A stretch of 64,000 nucleotides of DNA from Cyanidium caldarium (lineage: Eukaryota > Rhodophyta > Bangiophyceae > Cyanidiales > Cyanidiaceae): the NCBI GenBank assembly GCA_026184775.1, contig JANCYW010000003.1, positions 248,001 through 312,000 on the forward strand. The letters are read 5' to 3'. Under the pieces are notes generated by a model that made no database searches, was not told the DNA's origin, and saw nothing but the letters and a program-made list of their open reading frames with translations. Positions 1 to 10,500 of the stretch are shown here, piece by piece. Within the stretch, counting starts at the first letter, position 1, and each line of letters begins with the position of its first letter. The position numbers and the translations under genes are program-made.

Positions 1-1967
1 AGCACCGCCAGCTCGTCTTCCAGATCGGCGTACGAAAAGAGAAACTCTCGCTTGACCCGCTGACACCACATTTGCGAGTCGAGGTACACGTACGCGCCGC
101 TCTCGTACTCTTCGGTGGTGATGCGCGGCTCCTCGTGTCGTTGGAACCATGTCAGGTAGCGGCGGTGGAAGCGCCACGCCTGTCGCTTCAGCTCGCGCGC
201 AGCGTGATACTGTTGGCGTTTTTCGCGGTGGAAGAAGAACAGGAAGAAGAGCGTGTCGATATCCAGCTTGTCGTACATCGCGGGGGCGTCCAATGCGGGT
301 GCTGGCACCGTCGGGAACGACGGATGCACCGGGTAGGGGTTGCGCGGGGTGTACTCGACGCCGGCGTCGTTGTTGTTGTCGCCGTCGGGGAATGGCGCGG
401 TGGTGGTGGTGGTGGTGGTGCTGCTGCTGCTGCTGCCGAATCGGGGGTGGCGAAAATCCGGCAGCATCATGGCCGCCTGTTCCAGCTGCCGCAACACCAG
501 CGCCAGCGGTTGTCCGCCCGGTAGCGGCGTCGAAGCCGCCGGCAGCGTGGACGTCGCTGCGCGCCCGGCCATCCCCAGCAGCGCCTCGGCCGCGAGCTGG
601 GTGTCATCCTCGGTTGCCAAGCGGGCACCAGAGAGCGGCGGCACTGCAGAGGCGGTCAGCGCCGGCGAGGCGAACGCTGCACCGGGCGGTACTTGGCGGC
701 CGTTCTCATCAAAAGCGCCCGGCGATAAGAACGGCTCCGTGTCGAGCGGAGCGCTGGCGGCGGCACCGCCCTCCAACCCCGCCAGCATTCGCTGCGAAAC
801 CGGTGGCGCCGGCCCGGCAGCGGACTCCACCACGGGAGCGGCAGTTGCAGCGGGCACCGGCGTCGTCGCCGCATGATTCTGTTTGGAGAGCAGCGCCGCC
901 GCCGGCTGTTGCTGGTTGGCCCACGCGGACGACGTTGGCGCGGCCGCCGCCGCCGCTGCGACCCCGACAGCAACGGTCCCGCCCGCTCTGCCTTTGGCCA
1001 CAGCAGCAGCGGCCGCTGCCTCGCGCGGAGCCGGTTCTTTGCTCTTCCCCGCGGTCGCATCGGCGCCGAGCCGACTGCCTTCGCCGCTCTCCCGCTGGCG
1101 ACGCGCCTCTTCCAATGCCGCCACCTCGCGTTTTCGGCGCGCCTCCTCGTCGGCGCGTTTCCGCTCCGCCGCGTCACGCTTGTCGCCCTCGCCGCCATCG
1201 CGCGCCTTGTCGTCGGGGCGCTCCGCCTCCGCCTCCTCCTTCGGCCGGACCACCGGTATCGGCGCGGTATCGACGAGCGCGTCCAGGTTCAGCCCGTCGT
1301 ACATCTCGTCGTCCTCGATGTAGTCGTCCTCGTGATTGGACTCCACGTAATACTCCACGCTGTCGCGAATCTCGTTCACCGCGTCGCACTCCACCCCGTC
1401 GTTGTCCAACGCCCGCAGGACGCGCTCCAGCATCTCGATGTGGAACTGGTGTCGCTCGATGCGATGACGGAGCGCCTCCACCGTCTCCTGATCGACGCCC
1501 TTCTTCTTCTTCGAGGCCGTCACCGTGGACTCGATATCCGCCTCGCGCTCCTCGATTTGCACTTTGAGTCGGGCGATGCACTCGCGCACCCACTCGCGCA
1601 CCTCGTTCTTGGCGCGCTCCTGCGGGTCCTCCCGGTCCAGCGCCAATCCCTCTTTGCTGAACGCTTTGGTCTTGGTCTCCCGCTCACATACCTTGAACGC
1701 CTCCATCTTCTCTTCGATACGCCGTCGCGCCACATCGATCTTGCTCTTGTCCTTGACCGAGCTGTCCGCCTGCCACGTCTTGATCTGATCCCGCAGCCGC
1801 TGCAGCTTCTTGATCTGTGACTTGAGCTCCGCCTCAAACTTGTCCCGCTGCGCCACATTCTGCGCCGAGTACACCTTGTCCCATATATCGTTAAACACGT
1901 CCAGCCCCTCGTCCACCTTTTTCAGCACACGGTCGATCTCCGCCTGCAACTTGCGGTTGGTGGCCAT
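1..1967 (-). CDS. NOT3: CCR4-NOT complex subunit NOT3/NOT5 (CNOT3), partial
   Basis: Scaffold subunit of the CCR4-NOT deadenylase, acting in cytoplasmic mRNA decay and in transcription. Reading left from the ATG at 1967, the protein opens with the Not3 N-terminal coiled-coil domain (KLQAEIDRVLKKVDEG, LQRLRDQIKTW, ERETKTKAFSKEGL) over roughly the first 230 residues. A long Ala/Pro/Ser/Thr-rich linker follows, with Ser and Thr runs encoded by a (GGT)n/(GCT)n tract near 400-435. The C-terminal NOT box (MYDKLDIDTLFFLFFF, QQYHAARELKRQAWRFHRRY, TWFQRHEEP) continues until the window edge cuts the last residues. The frame is open to position 1, so the stop lies outside. The 5' end faces the DDX51-like gene across a 357-bp divergent spacer. 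The start agrees with the family N-terminus. NOT3 and NOT5 cannot be separated here, as most lineages outside fungi have one gene. Confidence 0.93.
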   Translation of the reverse strand, partial: MATNRKLQAEIDRVLKKVDEGLDVFNDIWDKVYSAQNVAQRDKFEAELKSQIKKLQRLRDQIKTWQADSSVKDKSKIDVARRRIEEKMEAFKVCERETKTKAFSKEGLALDREDPQERAKNEVREWVRECIARLKVQIEEREADIESTVTASKKKKGVDQETVEALRHRIERHQFHIEMLERVLRALDNDGVECDAVNEIRDSVEYYVESNHEDDYIEDDEMYDGLNLDALVDTAPIPVVRPKEEAEAERPDDKARDGGEGDKRDAAERKRADEEARRKREVAALEEARRQRESGEGSRLGADATAGKSKEPAPREAAAAAAVAKGRAGGTVAVGVAAAAAAAPTSSAWANQQQPAAALLSKQNHAATTPVPAATAAPVVESAAGPAPPVSQRMLAGLEGGAAASAPLDTEPFLSPGAFDENGRQVPPGAAFASPALTASAVPPLSGARLATEDDTQLAAEALLGMAGRAATSTLPAASTPLPGGQPLALVLRQLEQAAMMLPDFRHPRFGSSSSSTTTTTTTAPFPDGDNNNDAGVEYTPRNPYPVHPSFPTVPAPALDAPAMYDKLDIDTLFFLFFFHREKRQQYHAARELKRQAWRFHRRYLTWFQRHEEPRITTEEYESGAYVYLDSQMWCQRVKREFLFSYADLEDELAV

Positions 1968-2324
1968 GGCGCCCGCGGTCGGTGGCCCGTCGCGCCCGAC
2001 GCATCCACTTTGCTCCACGGAGGGGCGCACCCAGTGTGTTCCCCTCCCAACGAGGATACCCGGGGGAGGTGAGAGGGTTGGCAGGCAGGAAACGCAAGGG
2101 CGCGTGCGCGCGCGCGCTGCAGTGCTCGAGGTTTTGCCGACAGCAACGCGCCGCCCAGCGCGCGCCGTCGACAGAGCGCGCGGGCGCCAGCCGAACGATC
2201 GGTTGCGGAGAGAAGACGCGGAGGGCGAGCGCGCTCGTCCGCTTCCCAGGTGCGGCCAGAAACATCAACTCCGCACGCGACGCGCTGCAGAAGGGGAAGA
2301 CCGTAGCGGACAGAGTATTATGTT
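1968..2324. promoter_or_regulatory. Divergent intergenic spacer NOT3 / DDX51-like
   Basis: This 357-bp spacer separates two head-to-head genes and must hold both promoters. It contains an alternating purine-pyrimidine CG/TG run near 2101-2120. I see no TATA box, RNA gene or conserved short ORF; open frames crossing it lack any recognisable domain. Confidence 0.5.
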
Positions 2325-3986
2325 ATGCCGCAGGTCACTTGGTGCGGTTCGATAGCCGATGTGCCGTTGGCGCTGGTGGAGGACACGGTCGATGCGTCGG
2401 AACGGCTTCCGGTCGAGGACTTGGCGGGGGTGCACCCGCGGGTTATGAGAAATGTGCAAGAGCAGTTGCGAATAGAGCACTTGTTTCCCATGCAGTGGGT
2501 GGTGTTGCAGCGGCTGCTGCCGCAGTCCGGTCGGTTCGGGGACGGTGTCGGCGACGTGCTGGTGAATGCACCCACCGGCAGCGGCAAGACGCTGGTGTAC
2601 GCGCTGCCGATCGTCTCGGGCTTGGCGCAGGCGGTGCCGCAGCCGTGCGTGCGTGCGTTGGTGCTGGTACCGACGCATGACCTGGTGCAGCAGGTGGAGG
2701 CTGTGTTTCGCGTCTTGTGTGCTGGAGAAGAGGTGGCGGCCGTGGTGCAGCTGGTGACCGCCGCCAAGGATCGTCCCCCACGGCAGACAGTGGCGTTGCG
2801 GTGCAGTGCCGTGTTCATCACCACCTGTGGACACTTGCTGGACTTGCTGGAGAGTGACGCTATCGATTTGCGATACTTGCGCTGGTTGGTGCTGGACGAG
2901 GCCGACCGCCTCTTCCAGCAGTCCGGTCACGAGTGGCTGGGGCGCGTGCTGCGTACCGCCGGTCACGGCAGCGGCCTGATGTACCCGCCCCTGAAACCGC
3001 TGCGCAAAGTGCTCCTGTCGGCCACGCAGACGCAGGAGGCGGAGCATCTGGCGCGCCTGCAATTGCAATGGCCGGTGTTTTACGCATATCGCTGGGGCGA
3101 GGGCAGCGAGGGCACTGCGGACAACTCGCGACCGCGCCGGCTGTCGCGAGCGCCGTCCACACTGCAGAGCGTGTCGGTGGTGTGCGCAGCCGAGGCCGAA
3201 AAACTGGAGCTGTTGCTGCGCATGGCAGGTTACGTTGCCAGAGTTGGCAATGCGAATCGACTGCTGAGTGCTCACGACCGGGTGGTCATCTTCACCAAGT
3301 CGGTGTCCGCCGCCCATCGCCTGACACGCTTCCTGCAGCTGGCACTGGAACAACTGCCGCATCAACCGTGCGTCGAAAATGACGCCGCGACGGGCGTCTC
3401 TGCGGGTCACGTCGCCGAATTCTCCCGGCAATTGGCGCCCGTCGCGCGCGCCCGGATGTTGCAGCGTCTGCGCGACCGCTCGCTGCAGTATCTGGTGTGC
3501 TCGGACGTGATGGCGCGCGGCATCGACGTGCTGAGCGTCGACGCCGTGGTGAATTACGACGTGCCGGCGCATGTGACCACCTTTGTGCACCGCGTCGGCC
3601 GCACCGCCCGAGCCGGACAGTCGGGAACCTGTTACACGCTGTTGCTGGAGCGGCAGCAAGCATACTTTGAACGGGAGATTCAGGGTCCAGCGTTGGGCGG
3701 CGATGTCGAGCGGGTCTTTGTTCACCGGGCGCACGAGCTGCTGGAGGAGACGCAGCGGGCGGCGGTGTCGATGCACTGCCGTCGAATTCTGCGTGCTGTG
3801 CGCTTGGTGCTGGAAGCGGAACGTTGGAGCATCGTCCCCGCCGACGAGCCGCTCAGTGCCGAGTGGTGCGCGTACGCTCTGCGATATGCGGGGAGTGCAC
3901 AGGAGAGTGCACCCCAGGAACCTGAGCCGCAAGCCCGTTTGCAACAGACGCTGCACTCGGTCGCGCTGCGGAACTGGCTATCGTGA
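2325..3986 (+). CDS. DEAD-box RNA helicase, DDX51/Dbp6-like
   Basis: ATP-dependent RNA helicase, 553 aa, most like DDX51/Dbp6, a nucleolar factor for early 60S ribosomal subunit assembly. Motifs in order: LFPMQW in place of a classical Q motif (about 53-58, typical of this subfamily), APTGSGKT (82-89), PTHDLVQQ (116-123), DEAD (191-194), SAT (232-234) followed by LARLQLQWP, VVIFTKS (320-326), SDVMARGID (393-401) and HRVGRTARAG (422-431). The PTxDLV and FPxQW signatures set it apart from general DEAD-box proteins. Motif Ib, normally TPGR, is here TTCGH, an unusual replacement. The first in-frame ATG at 2325 gives a short N-terminal extension; human DDX51 has a longer one. It converges on SYS1 with 121 bp between stops. 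Confident as a DEAD-box protein, fairly confident of the subfamily. Confidence 0.85.
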   Translation: MPQVTWCGSIADVPLALVEDTVDASERLPVEDLAGVHPRVMRNVQEQLRIEHLFPMQWVVLQRLLPQSGRFGDGVGDVLVNAPTGSGKTLVYALPIVSGLAQAVPQPCVRALVLVPTHDLVQQVEAVFRVLCAGEEVAAVVQLVTAAKDRPPRQTVALRCSAVFITTCGHLLDLLESDAIDLRYLRWLVLDEADRLFQQSGHEWLGRVLRTAGHGSGLMYPPLKPLRKVLLSATQTQEAEHLARLQLQWPVFYAYRWGEGSEGTADNSRPRRLSRAPSTLQSVSVVCAAEAEKLELLLRMAGYVARVGNANRLLSAHDRVVIFTKSVSAAHRLTRFLQLALEQLPHQPCVENDAATGVSAGHVAEFSRQLAPVARARMLQRLRDRSLQYLVCSDVMARGIDVLSVDAVVNYDVPAHVTTFVHRVGRTARAGQSGTCYTLLLERQQAYFEREIQGPALGGDVERVFVHRAHELLEETQRAAVSMHCRRILRAVRLVLEAERWSIVPADEPLSAEWCAYALRYAGSAQESAPQEPEPQARLQQTLHSVALRNWLS

Positions 3987-4107
3987 GCACCGGGCGCGCG
4001 GCCGGAGTTGCCACGCATTGAAAGCTTCCGTCGTGGGCGGTCCGTCGGCCGCGCGCGCACCCGCCGTCAAGGCGACACGCACGAGCGATGCTCCCGGCCT
4101 CTCCCCC

Positions 4108-4605
4108 TCATGGGGCATTCTCGGGGGCGGCATGCACGATGAGAATATCGCGCATCTCACGCTTGACACACAACAGCTCGGAGATGACGGTGCTCAGTGC
4201 CGTGCACGCCAGCAGTTGCAGCCACCACGCCAGCGATCGCGGTATGCCGCTGGCAGCCCAGCAGAACAGCGCGTGCAACCCGAACAGGGTGCCGCAAAAG
4301 TCCAGGCACTCGCGCGCTCGCTCCACCACCCGCGGCAGAAACAGCGCCACTGCCACGGCGGCCGTCAGCGCCGACCCGAAACAGAAGACCGCCGGCAAGT
4401 CGGACACGCCGCACCGCGACGGGGTGAACAGGCGCGCCACCGCCGACTGCGCCTGCTCGCCGCGTCCGAGCACCAGCCAGTCGATGATAAAGAGCAACAT
4501 GCCAAAGACCAGATAGTAGAAGGTCTGCAGAGTGATGATCTGTGCCAGCCGAAGCAGCGGATCCAGTGGCTGCCGCGGCAGCAGCACGCCGTCGCCGCTG
4601 GGCAT
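4108..4605 (-). CDS. SYS1: SYS1-like Golgi membrane trafficking protein
   Basis: Small four-helix integral Golgi membrane protein, 165 aa; SYS1 recruits the Arl3/ARFRP1 GTPase to trans-Golgi membranes. Family marks seen: DPLLRLAQIITLQTFYYL at the N-terminus, a second hydrophobic segment around the SALTAAVAVALF stretch, ARECLDFCGTLF (family form KxCLDFTxT), a WWLQLLACTA helix and the C-terminal ISELLCVKREMRDI (family form GEYLCMRxELxxI). The ATG at 4605 is chosen because only about ten residues then precede the conserved DPLL block, as in human SYS1; an upstream in-frame ATG at 4737 would add 44 unconserved residues. Upstream lies the same-strand prenyltransferase gene, whose stop is about 250 bp away. 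Confidence 0.85.
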   Translation of the reverse strand: MPSGDGVLLPRQPLDPLLRLAQIITLQTFYYLVFGMLLFIIDWLVLGRGEQAQSAVARLFTPSRCGVSDLPAVFCFGSALTAAVAVALFLPRVVERARECLDFCGTLFGLHALFCWAASGIPRSLAWWLQLLACTALSTVISELLCVKREMRDILIVHAAPENAP

Positions 4606-4858
4606 CGTTGGCGAGGTTGCCGGAATTCGACGACCCGTGCTTCGTCGGAGAGGGAGTAGGTCGCCACCGCAATGCCTTTCAGAGGCGCCGACCAGCGCCA
4701 GACGGCAGTTCGGAGGAGTCGTCGCGGCGCGCACCAACCCCGCAGCTCCAGCTGCTTCCTCCAGACGGGCGCCCGAAAAGTCAACGCGGGTTTATACGAG
4801 AGAGTCCACCCGAGAGGGGCCCGCATCCTCGACGCCTGCTGCTCCCACGTCCTCGGCG

Positions 4859-5476
4859 CTAGGTATTCGGCTGAAGCAGTCTTCGGATACTGTGCAGGTA
4901 GGTGGTCACCGGCTCAAAGGTGGCACCGTCGTCATGCAGCCGCTGCGCCAACGCGTCCCGATAGTGCTCGTGCAATCGACCTCTTCTTTGCAGCTCCTGA
5001 TGCACGGCCCAGCGATGCTGCCAGGCGGAGTTGTTGAGCGGGTCACGCTCCACGTGCCGGGCGGTAAAGTCATCCAGCTCACGAATCAGCCGCGCATCCC
5101 CGGTCAACCGCCGCTGCTGAATCAACCACTGGCGGTGACTATAGGCGTGGTAGTTTTTGGCGTTGTCGACGTCGTCCAGAAACGCGTCCAGAAAGCCGTA
5201 TTCGCGCTCGGCCACCGCCTGCAGCGCATCCGCGTCCGCGCCTACCAACAACTTCATCAACAAACACCGACGGTGCTGCCACGTCTGATAGTTTTTGGGA
5301 TTCTCCCAGCATGCCGTGTCGGCAAATTCCCAGTCCACGACGTCGCACTCTCGCAGCCACTCCCACGCCGTGTAGTCCGCCGGATTCGCTGCGATCACCG
5401 CCCGCAGCCGGTCGACGTGGCCACGGCCCTCTCGTCGCGCTTTCCGTAGCGCCTCCGCGCCTTCCATACGCAACAT
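4859..5476 (-). CDS. FNTA: Protein farnesyl/geranylgeranyltransferase alpha subunit (short form)
   Basis: Alpha subunit shared by protein farnesyltransferase and GGTase-I, which attach prenyl groups to CaaX-box cysteines in the cytosol. Four PPTA repeats are plain: NPADYTAWEWL, NPKNYQTWQHRR, NAKNYHAYSHRQWLI and DPLNNSAWQHRW. NPKNYQxW and AKNYHAxxHRQW match FNTA better than Rab GGTase alpha. From the ATG at 5476 the protein is only 205 aa, whereas the family usually has 300-380. The N-terminal WADVxP region and the fifth and later repeats are absent, and the 250 bp after the stop hold no PPTA-like sequence in any frame I read. An upstream in-frame ATG at 5704 adds only Arg/Gly-rich sequence. 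So it is a minimal or degenerate subunit rather than an obvious frameshift. Confidence 0.82.
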   Translation of the reverse strand: MLRMEGAEALRKARREGRGHVDRLRAVIAANPADYTAWEWLRECDVVDWEFADTACWENPKNYQTWQHRRCLLMKLLVGADADALQAVAEREYGFLDAFLDDVDNAKNYHAYSHRQWLIQQRRLTGDARLIRELDDFTARHVERDPLNNSAWQHRWAVHQELQRRGRLHEHYRDALAQRLHDDGATFEPVTTYLHSIRRLLQPNT

Positions 5477-5797
5477 AGAGGATAATTCGCCGGGACGTGA
5501 GACGCGCCCACTCCCACTGCCGTCAGACTCGTGAGTCACTCCGTCAACAGACCATTTCTCTCTTTGTCTCTCTCCTCGGCTCTCCCGACCGTCCGATGCG
5601 CCTTCGCGCCGGCGATCGACTGCGCGGCGCGCCCCGCGTGCCTCGTCGCGCCGAGCGCAGATGGTGGGGGTTGTGCGAGGCTTTTGCAAGACGAGCGCTC
5701 GCAATTGTGCACGCTGACGAGACGTTTGCGAGCACCAACACTATCAACCTATCCGAATTTTGTGTGTGTGTGTGTGTGTGTGTGAGGGAGGGAGGGA
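5477..5797. promoter_or_regulatory. Divergent spacer FNTA / DDX6 with (TG)12
   Basis: This 321-bp head-to-head spacer carries a perfect (TG)12 run at 5761-5784 that ends 13 bp before the DDX6 start codon, plus a purine-rich GAGGGAGGGAGG leader. It must contain both promoters. No other element is recognised. Confidence 0.5.
5761..5784. repeat. (TG)12 microsatellite
   Basis: Perfect dinucleotide run immediately 5' of the DDX6/Dhh1 start codon, probably inside its 5' UTR. Alternating TG of this length can adopt Z-DNA. Two similar runs lie in other divergent promoters of the window. Confidence 0.95.
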
Positions 5798-7183
5798 ATG
5801 AGCGGATTGGCCACCACCCCGAGGGCGCCGCGGCCTCTGGCGGCGGGTGCGGGCGGCGTGGTCAGGGGAGGCGGCCAGGGCACTGGCGGCGGCGGTGGCG
5901 GTGGATCGTTGGCGACAGCTGGTGCGCCCCCACTTGGGGCGCGTGCACCGACGTTGGTGTCGGGTGGCGAGGCGGACTGGCGGAAAGCGCTCAAGGCGCC
6001 GCCCGCGGACACGCGTTATCGCACGGAGGACGTGACCGCCACGCGGGGTAACGCCTTCGAGGACTACTACCTACGGCGGGAGCTGTTGATGGGACTGTTT
6101 GAGATGGGTTGGGAGCGCCCGTCGCCCATTCAGGAGGCGGCGGTGCCGGTGGCGTTGGCTGGCCGGGACATTTTGGCGCGTGCCAAGAACGGCACCGGCA
6201 AGACGGGCGCATTCGTGATCCCCATCCTGGAGCGTGTGGACACCAAGCGCAGCGTGATCCAGGCACTGGTGCTGGTGCCGACGCGAGAGCTGGCGCTGCA
6301 ACTCGCGGCGGTGACCAAGGCGCTGGGCAAACATATCGACGGTCTGCAGGTGATGGCCACCACCGGCGGAACCTCGCTGCGGGACGACATTCTGCGCCTG
6401 CAGCAGACGGTGCACGTCCTGGTGGGCACGCCGGGGCGCGTGCTCGACTTGGCAGAGAAGGGCGTGGCCAACTTGAGAGAGTGCAAACTGTGCGCGCTGG
6501 ACGAGGGCGACAAGCTGCTGTCGAGCGAGTTCACGCCCATCGTGGAGCAGATCGTGAACGCACAGCTGCCGTCGGACCGGCAGCTGATGCTGTTCTCGGC
6601 CACGTTTCCCATATCGGTGAAGGGCTTTCGCGATAAGTACCAGCGGCGGCCGTACGAACTGAATCTCATGGATGAGCTCACCCTGAAGGGCATCACCCAG
6701 TATTACGCGTACGTGGACGAGGGCCGCAAAGTGCACTGCCTGAACAGCCTGTTCAGCAAGTTGCGCATCAACCAGAGCATCATCTTCTGCAATTCGGTAT
6801 CGCGGGTGGAACTGCTGGCCAAGAAGATCACCGAGCTGGGGTATTCGTGCTATTACATCCACGCCAAGATGCCACAGTGGCAGCGCTCGCGGGTGTTTCA
6901 CGACTTTCGCAACGGCGCCTGTCGCAACCTGGTATCCAGCGACCTGTTCACCCGCGGCATCGACGTGCAAGCGGTGAACGTGGTGATCAACTTTGACTTT
7001 CCCAAGAACGCCGAGACCTACTTGCACCGGGTCGGCCGCTCCGGCCGCTACGGGCACCGCGGCCTCGCCATCAGCCTCATCACCCACGAGGACCGCTTCA
7101 ACCTGTACCGCATCGAGCACGAGCTCGGCACCAGCATCGGGCCCATTCCATCCAAAGTGGATGAGAGCCTCTATTGTGCCTGA
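5798..7183 (+). CDS. DDX6: DEAD-box RNA helicase DDX6/Dhh1 with DEGD motif II
   Basis: Cytoplasmic decapping activator and translational repressor of P-bodies that works with CCR4-NOT, 461 aa. A Gly/Ala-rich N-terminus of about 70 residues precedes the highly conserved [16 protein letters not shown] block (75-90), the Q motif ERPSPIQ (106-112), [10 protein letters not shown] (127-136), PTRELALQ (161-168), TPGR (211-214), SAT (267-269), [14 protein letters not shown] and [13 protein letters not shown]. Identity to the DDX6 family is unmistakable. Motif II reads DEGD at 235-238 (codon GGC at 6506-6508) where the family has DEAD. This Ala-to-Gly change sits in the Walker B element. All other motifs look intact, so the enzyme is probably active. 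NOT3, a partner complex subunit, is encoded 4 kb away, perhaps by chance. Confidence 0.95.
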   Translation: MSGLATTPRAPRPLAAGAGGVVRGGGQGTGGGGGGGSLATAGAPPLGARAPTLVSGGEADWRKALKAPPADTRYRTEDVTATRGNAFEDYYLRRELLMGLFEMGWERPSPIQEAAVPVALAGRDILARAKNGTGKTGAFVIPILERVDTKRSVIQALVLVPTRELALQLAAVTKALGKHIDGLQVMATTGGTSLRDDILRLQQTVHVLVGTPGRVLDLAEKGVANLRECKLCALDEGDKLLSSEFTPIVEQIVNAQLPSDRQLMLFSATFPISVKGFRDKYQRRPYELNLMDELTLKGITQYYAYVDEGRKVHCLNSLFSKLRINQSIIFCNSVSRVELLAKKITELGYSCYYIHAKMPQWQRSRVFHDFRNGACRNLVSSDLFTRGIDVQAVNVVINFDFPKNAETYLHRVGRSGRYGHRGLAISLITHEDRFNLYRIEHELGTSIGPIPSKVDESLYCA

Positions 7184-7579
7184 GCGAGCGAGCAACCGCC
7201 GCTGTTCTATGCCCGACCAGCCATCTCGTGGTGCGTACCGAGAAAAAGCCATAAAAATTTGAGCCATCGTGCTCCACAGAACTCCAGGTGAATGACTGCA
7301 TTACCGATACAGAGTGGATGAGGCGATGTATGCGCTCGGTATAGACATTTTGCAGGGTGTGTGTCCTCTTCTGCTTCTCCATTCCGCAAGTCCAACCCCT
7401 CTCCTCCCAACCCGTTGCGCACCCGAATGGCCGCCCGAGCGATTTCTCCCGCGGCCGCATCTCGCTCGGGCAGACGTCCGTCGGTTGTGCAGCGAAAACG
7501 TCGTCTCGAAGGGCACGCCTGCGTACACCGTGTCGCGCCGCAGATCTTTCAGTCTGCGTGTGGCCATGTCCCTGCAGCC
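7184..7579. other. Intergenic spacer DDX6 / VPS13
   Basis: This 396-bp spacer follows the DDX6 stop and precedes the conserved VPS13 start. A locally AT-rich patch (AAAAAGCCATAAAAATTT, near 7241-7260) could be a polyadenylation or TATA-like element. An in-frame open stretch from about 7361 would extend VPS13 upstream but looks non-coding. No RNA gene seen. Confidence 0.4.
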
Positions 7580-10500
7580 ATGTTAGAGGGAGTGGTGGCG
7601 GACGTGCTGTCCAGTTTTCTGGGGCAGTATGTGCACATCGACCGGGACAAAATCACTCTGGGAATATGGTCGGGCCGGCTGGAGTTTCACAACTTGGAGC
7701 TGCGGCCGGAGTCGCTGACGGAGCCTTTGGAGTCGCTGGGCGTGGAGCTGCCATGGGCGGTACGCGCGGGCGTTGTGGGCAGTCTGATGGTGGACATTCC
7801 CTGGAAGAGTCTGGGGTGGTCGGAGCCGCTGCGCATCGTGCTGCGCGACGTGGTGATGTTGGTGACCTCCAGCGCTGCCCAGGCGGATGACGGCGCAAAC
7901 CGCTCCGCGCGTGAGACCAAGCGCAAACGCGCTCGTCTGGCGGCAGACGAGGTTATTCGCGAGGGCAAGCTGCAGGCGCTGGCCATTGCGTTGGTGCGAG
8001 GCGCGCTCCAAGTGGCCATCGGCGACGAGGACAACGCCACGACCGCCGGAGCGGCGTTGACCAGCGCGTCCAAGCGAGGCAGATCGCTGCGGACGCGGTT
8101 GTTTGCGCGACTGGTGGATAATGTGCAGGTGGAGGTGAGCAATGTGCTGATACGCTACGAGGAGTGCACCGCCGAGGCGATGCGCCTGCTGGAACAGCAA
8201 CGGGAGACGCCTTCGGTGACGCACGGTCTGCCCGCGGCGGAGGGCGCCGACACGCCGCGCGCCTCGAAACGCGCGGATCATGGTGAGGCGTTCAGTCGCC
8301 CGGATAGTCCAACTCCCGCAGACGACGCCTCCACGACCGCATCTGCGTCTCCGGCCTCATCGGCAGAACCGCCGACGGACCATTTCTGCGTCTACGCCGT
8401 GAGCGTGTACCTGGCCGCACTCGCGTTGCATCCGTGCGACGACAACTGGCAACCCACCCGGGTGATGCCATCCTCAGCGGGTTCGGCATGCCGCATCGCC
8501 CAGATGCAGGCGCTGGCGGCATTTTACGAGGGCACACCCGACGCCTGTATGGCGCGCCTGCTGTTGCAGCACGGCGCGCAAGACGCGCTGCACCGGGCAG
8601 CGTGGGACACGTTACGCAGCGTCGAGCAGACGCTGGGCGCCCATCCGCACCAACTGCGCTTTCTGTTGCATCCGCTGGACGCCACGGCCCGGATCGAGCT
8701 GCAGCGCGAGACGGAGACGGAGGCGACTGCCGGCAGCGAGCCGCTGATTCGCACCCGCATCATTCTGTCGGATTTGCGATTGCAGCTGGCGGACGACCAG
8801 TATCAGCAGCTGCTCGGCGCCACTGTCCGCGCCGTCGACAGCCACCACCGGTCGTCCGGCTCGCCCATCCGCGATCCGCGGGAGCGCTGGTACCAGGCGA
8901 TCGGCCTGCTGTTTCCGACGTTCCTGATGCGCTGCAAGGCGGCTCGACAGCGGAACGGGCCGGCCATTCGCCGTCGGCGGGAGCAGCGGAAACAGTATGT
9001 GGATGCGCGTACGCGCCTGATGCTGCAGCGTCTCACCGCAGCGCACAAGGCCTTGATGCGCATCGCGCCGGAAGAGCGACAAGCGACCGCGGCGGATGCG
9101 CAACGCGTGGCCGACCTGGAGGTTGAGCTGGACGCGGAGACGGTGCTGTTCTTCCGGCACCTGTCGGACATGCGCGTCGAGCGGACGCTCAGTGCCACGG
9201 TGAGGGCGCATGCCACGGAGGCGGAAGCTGTCGCCAAGTCTCCCGGGGCGGAGGCGGCAACATCGCCCGCGGCGGGCGCGCCACGGGAACGCAGGGGGGA
9301 GCCCAACAAATCGGTGGGACGCCCGGAGATATCGACGGCAGCTGCCGCTGAACCGGAGGACAATTGGCGCAGCCGATTCCGTCGGTGGCTCTGGCGACGA
9401 CCACCGGAGCCCGAGGCGGAGCCGGAGAAGACCGCCGCCGCCATGGAACCGCTGCGTGACACGGACGAGGCATCCCTGGACTCCACCTCACGGGACGACA
9501 GCAGCGCTTTCGTCGATGCGTCGGTGTCGCCCGCGGCAGCCGTGCCGGCCGACGAGTCGTCGTTGGGCACGGAGAGCAGCGCGCCGGACGGGATGCCCAC
9601 AGCGGATCCCGAGGTGCTCCGGGAGATGTCGGCGGCGACCGCCGCAACATCGACCGTGCACCACACCGAACATCTGTCGGGCGACGGCCTCCCCTCCGAA
9701 CACAGCGCTTCGGTACCGTCGATGGCGCTGCCGACCGGCACCACAGTCGCCGAACACGAGCCCGCCTTGGCGCCGCTAGAGTTGGCACTGCTGAGCGAGC
9801 TGCTCGGTTACGACTACCCGGCGGCCACACTGTTGTACGGAGGCGCGGCCGCTGCCCTGCCGAATACGCCGCGGGCGCGGACGCCTCGGCCAGCTGCAAC
9901 GACGACAACGGCGGAGTCGAAGGCGACCGCGCCCGCGGCCGTCGAGGACAGCGGCCGGGTGGAAGTGCACTTGGAGCTGGATTGGGCCACGGCGGAGCTG
10001 CGCACCGGCGCCGACGACGCGCTCCTGGCGCGTTTGTCGTTGCGACGCCTCCGGGCCGACTTTGTCGCCCTGAAAGCCGCCCAGTTTCAGCTGCAGCTGA
10101 CCGTCCAGGACTGCACCGCGGTGGGCACGGAAGACGGGCAGGAGCGGGAGCTACTGTCTTGGCAGGAGCGCGGAGGCGCCGCCACGACCTCACCGCCAAA
10201 CGAAGCCGGCGTTCTGCAGGTGCAAGTGAGCCGCACCCTGTCTGCGCTCGCAGGCGCGTCGGTGCGCCCGCTCTCGCCGTGCTACTTGCAGTCGACGCAG
10301 GTGGACGTGCACGGGCCGATCGTACGCCTGTACGAGGGCGGATTCATCGCAGAGATGGTGCATTTCCTGCGGCCGCCCACCTATACGGAAGCCACCATCA
10401 AGACGTTGCGCCGAGCGGCCCGGCAGCAGCTGCAGTATTTGCGCGGCAAACTGAGGCGCGCCCTGTCCAGCGACGCGTACGCCACGGTGTTGTCGTGTCA

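Noticed and set aside
149-1567. 472-codon open frame on the plus strand opposite NOT3
   Set aside because: Arg/Pro/Ala-rich shadow of the well-conserved NOT3 coding strand; no domain.
7361-7579. In-frame upstream extension of VPS13
   Set aside because: Adds 73 basic, Ser-rich residues before the canonical chorein N-terminus; family members start at the conserved block.
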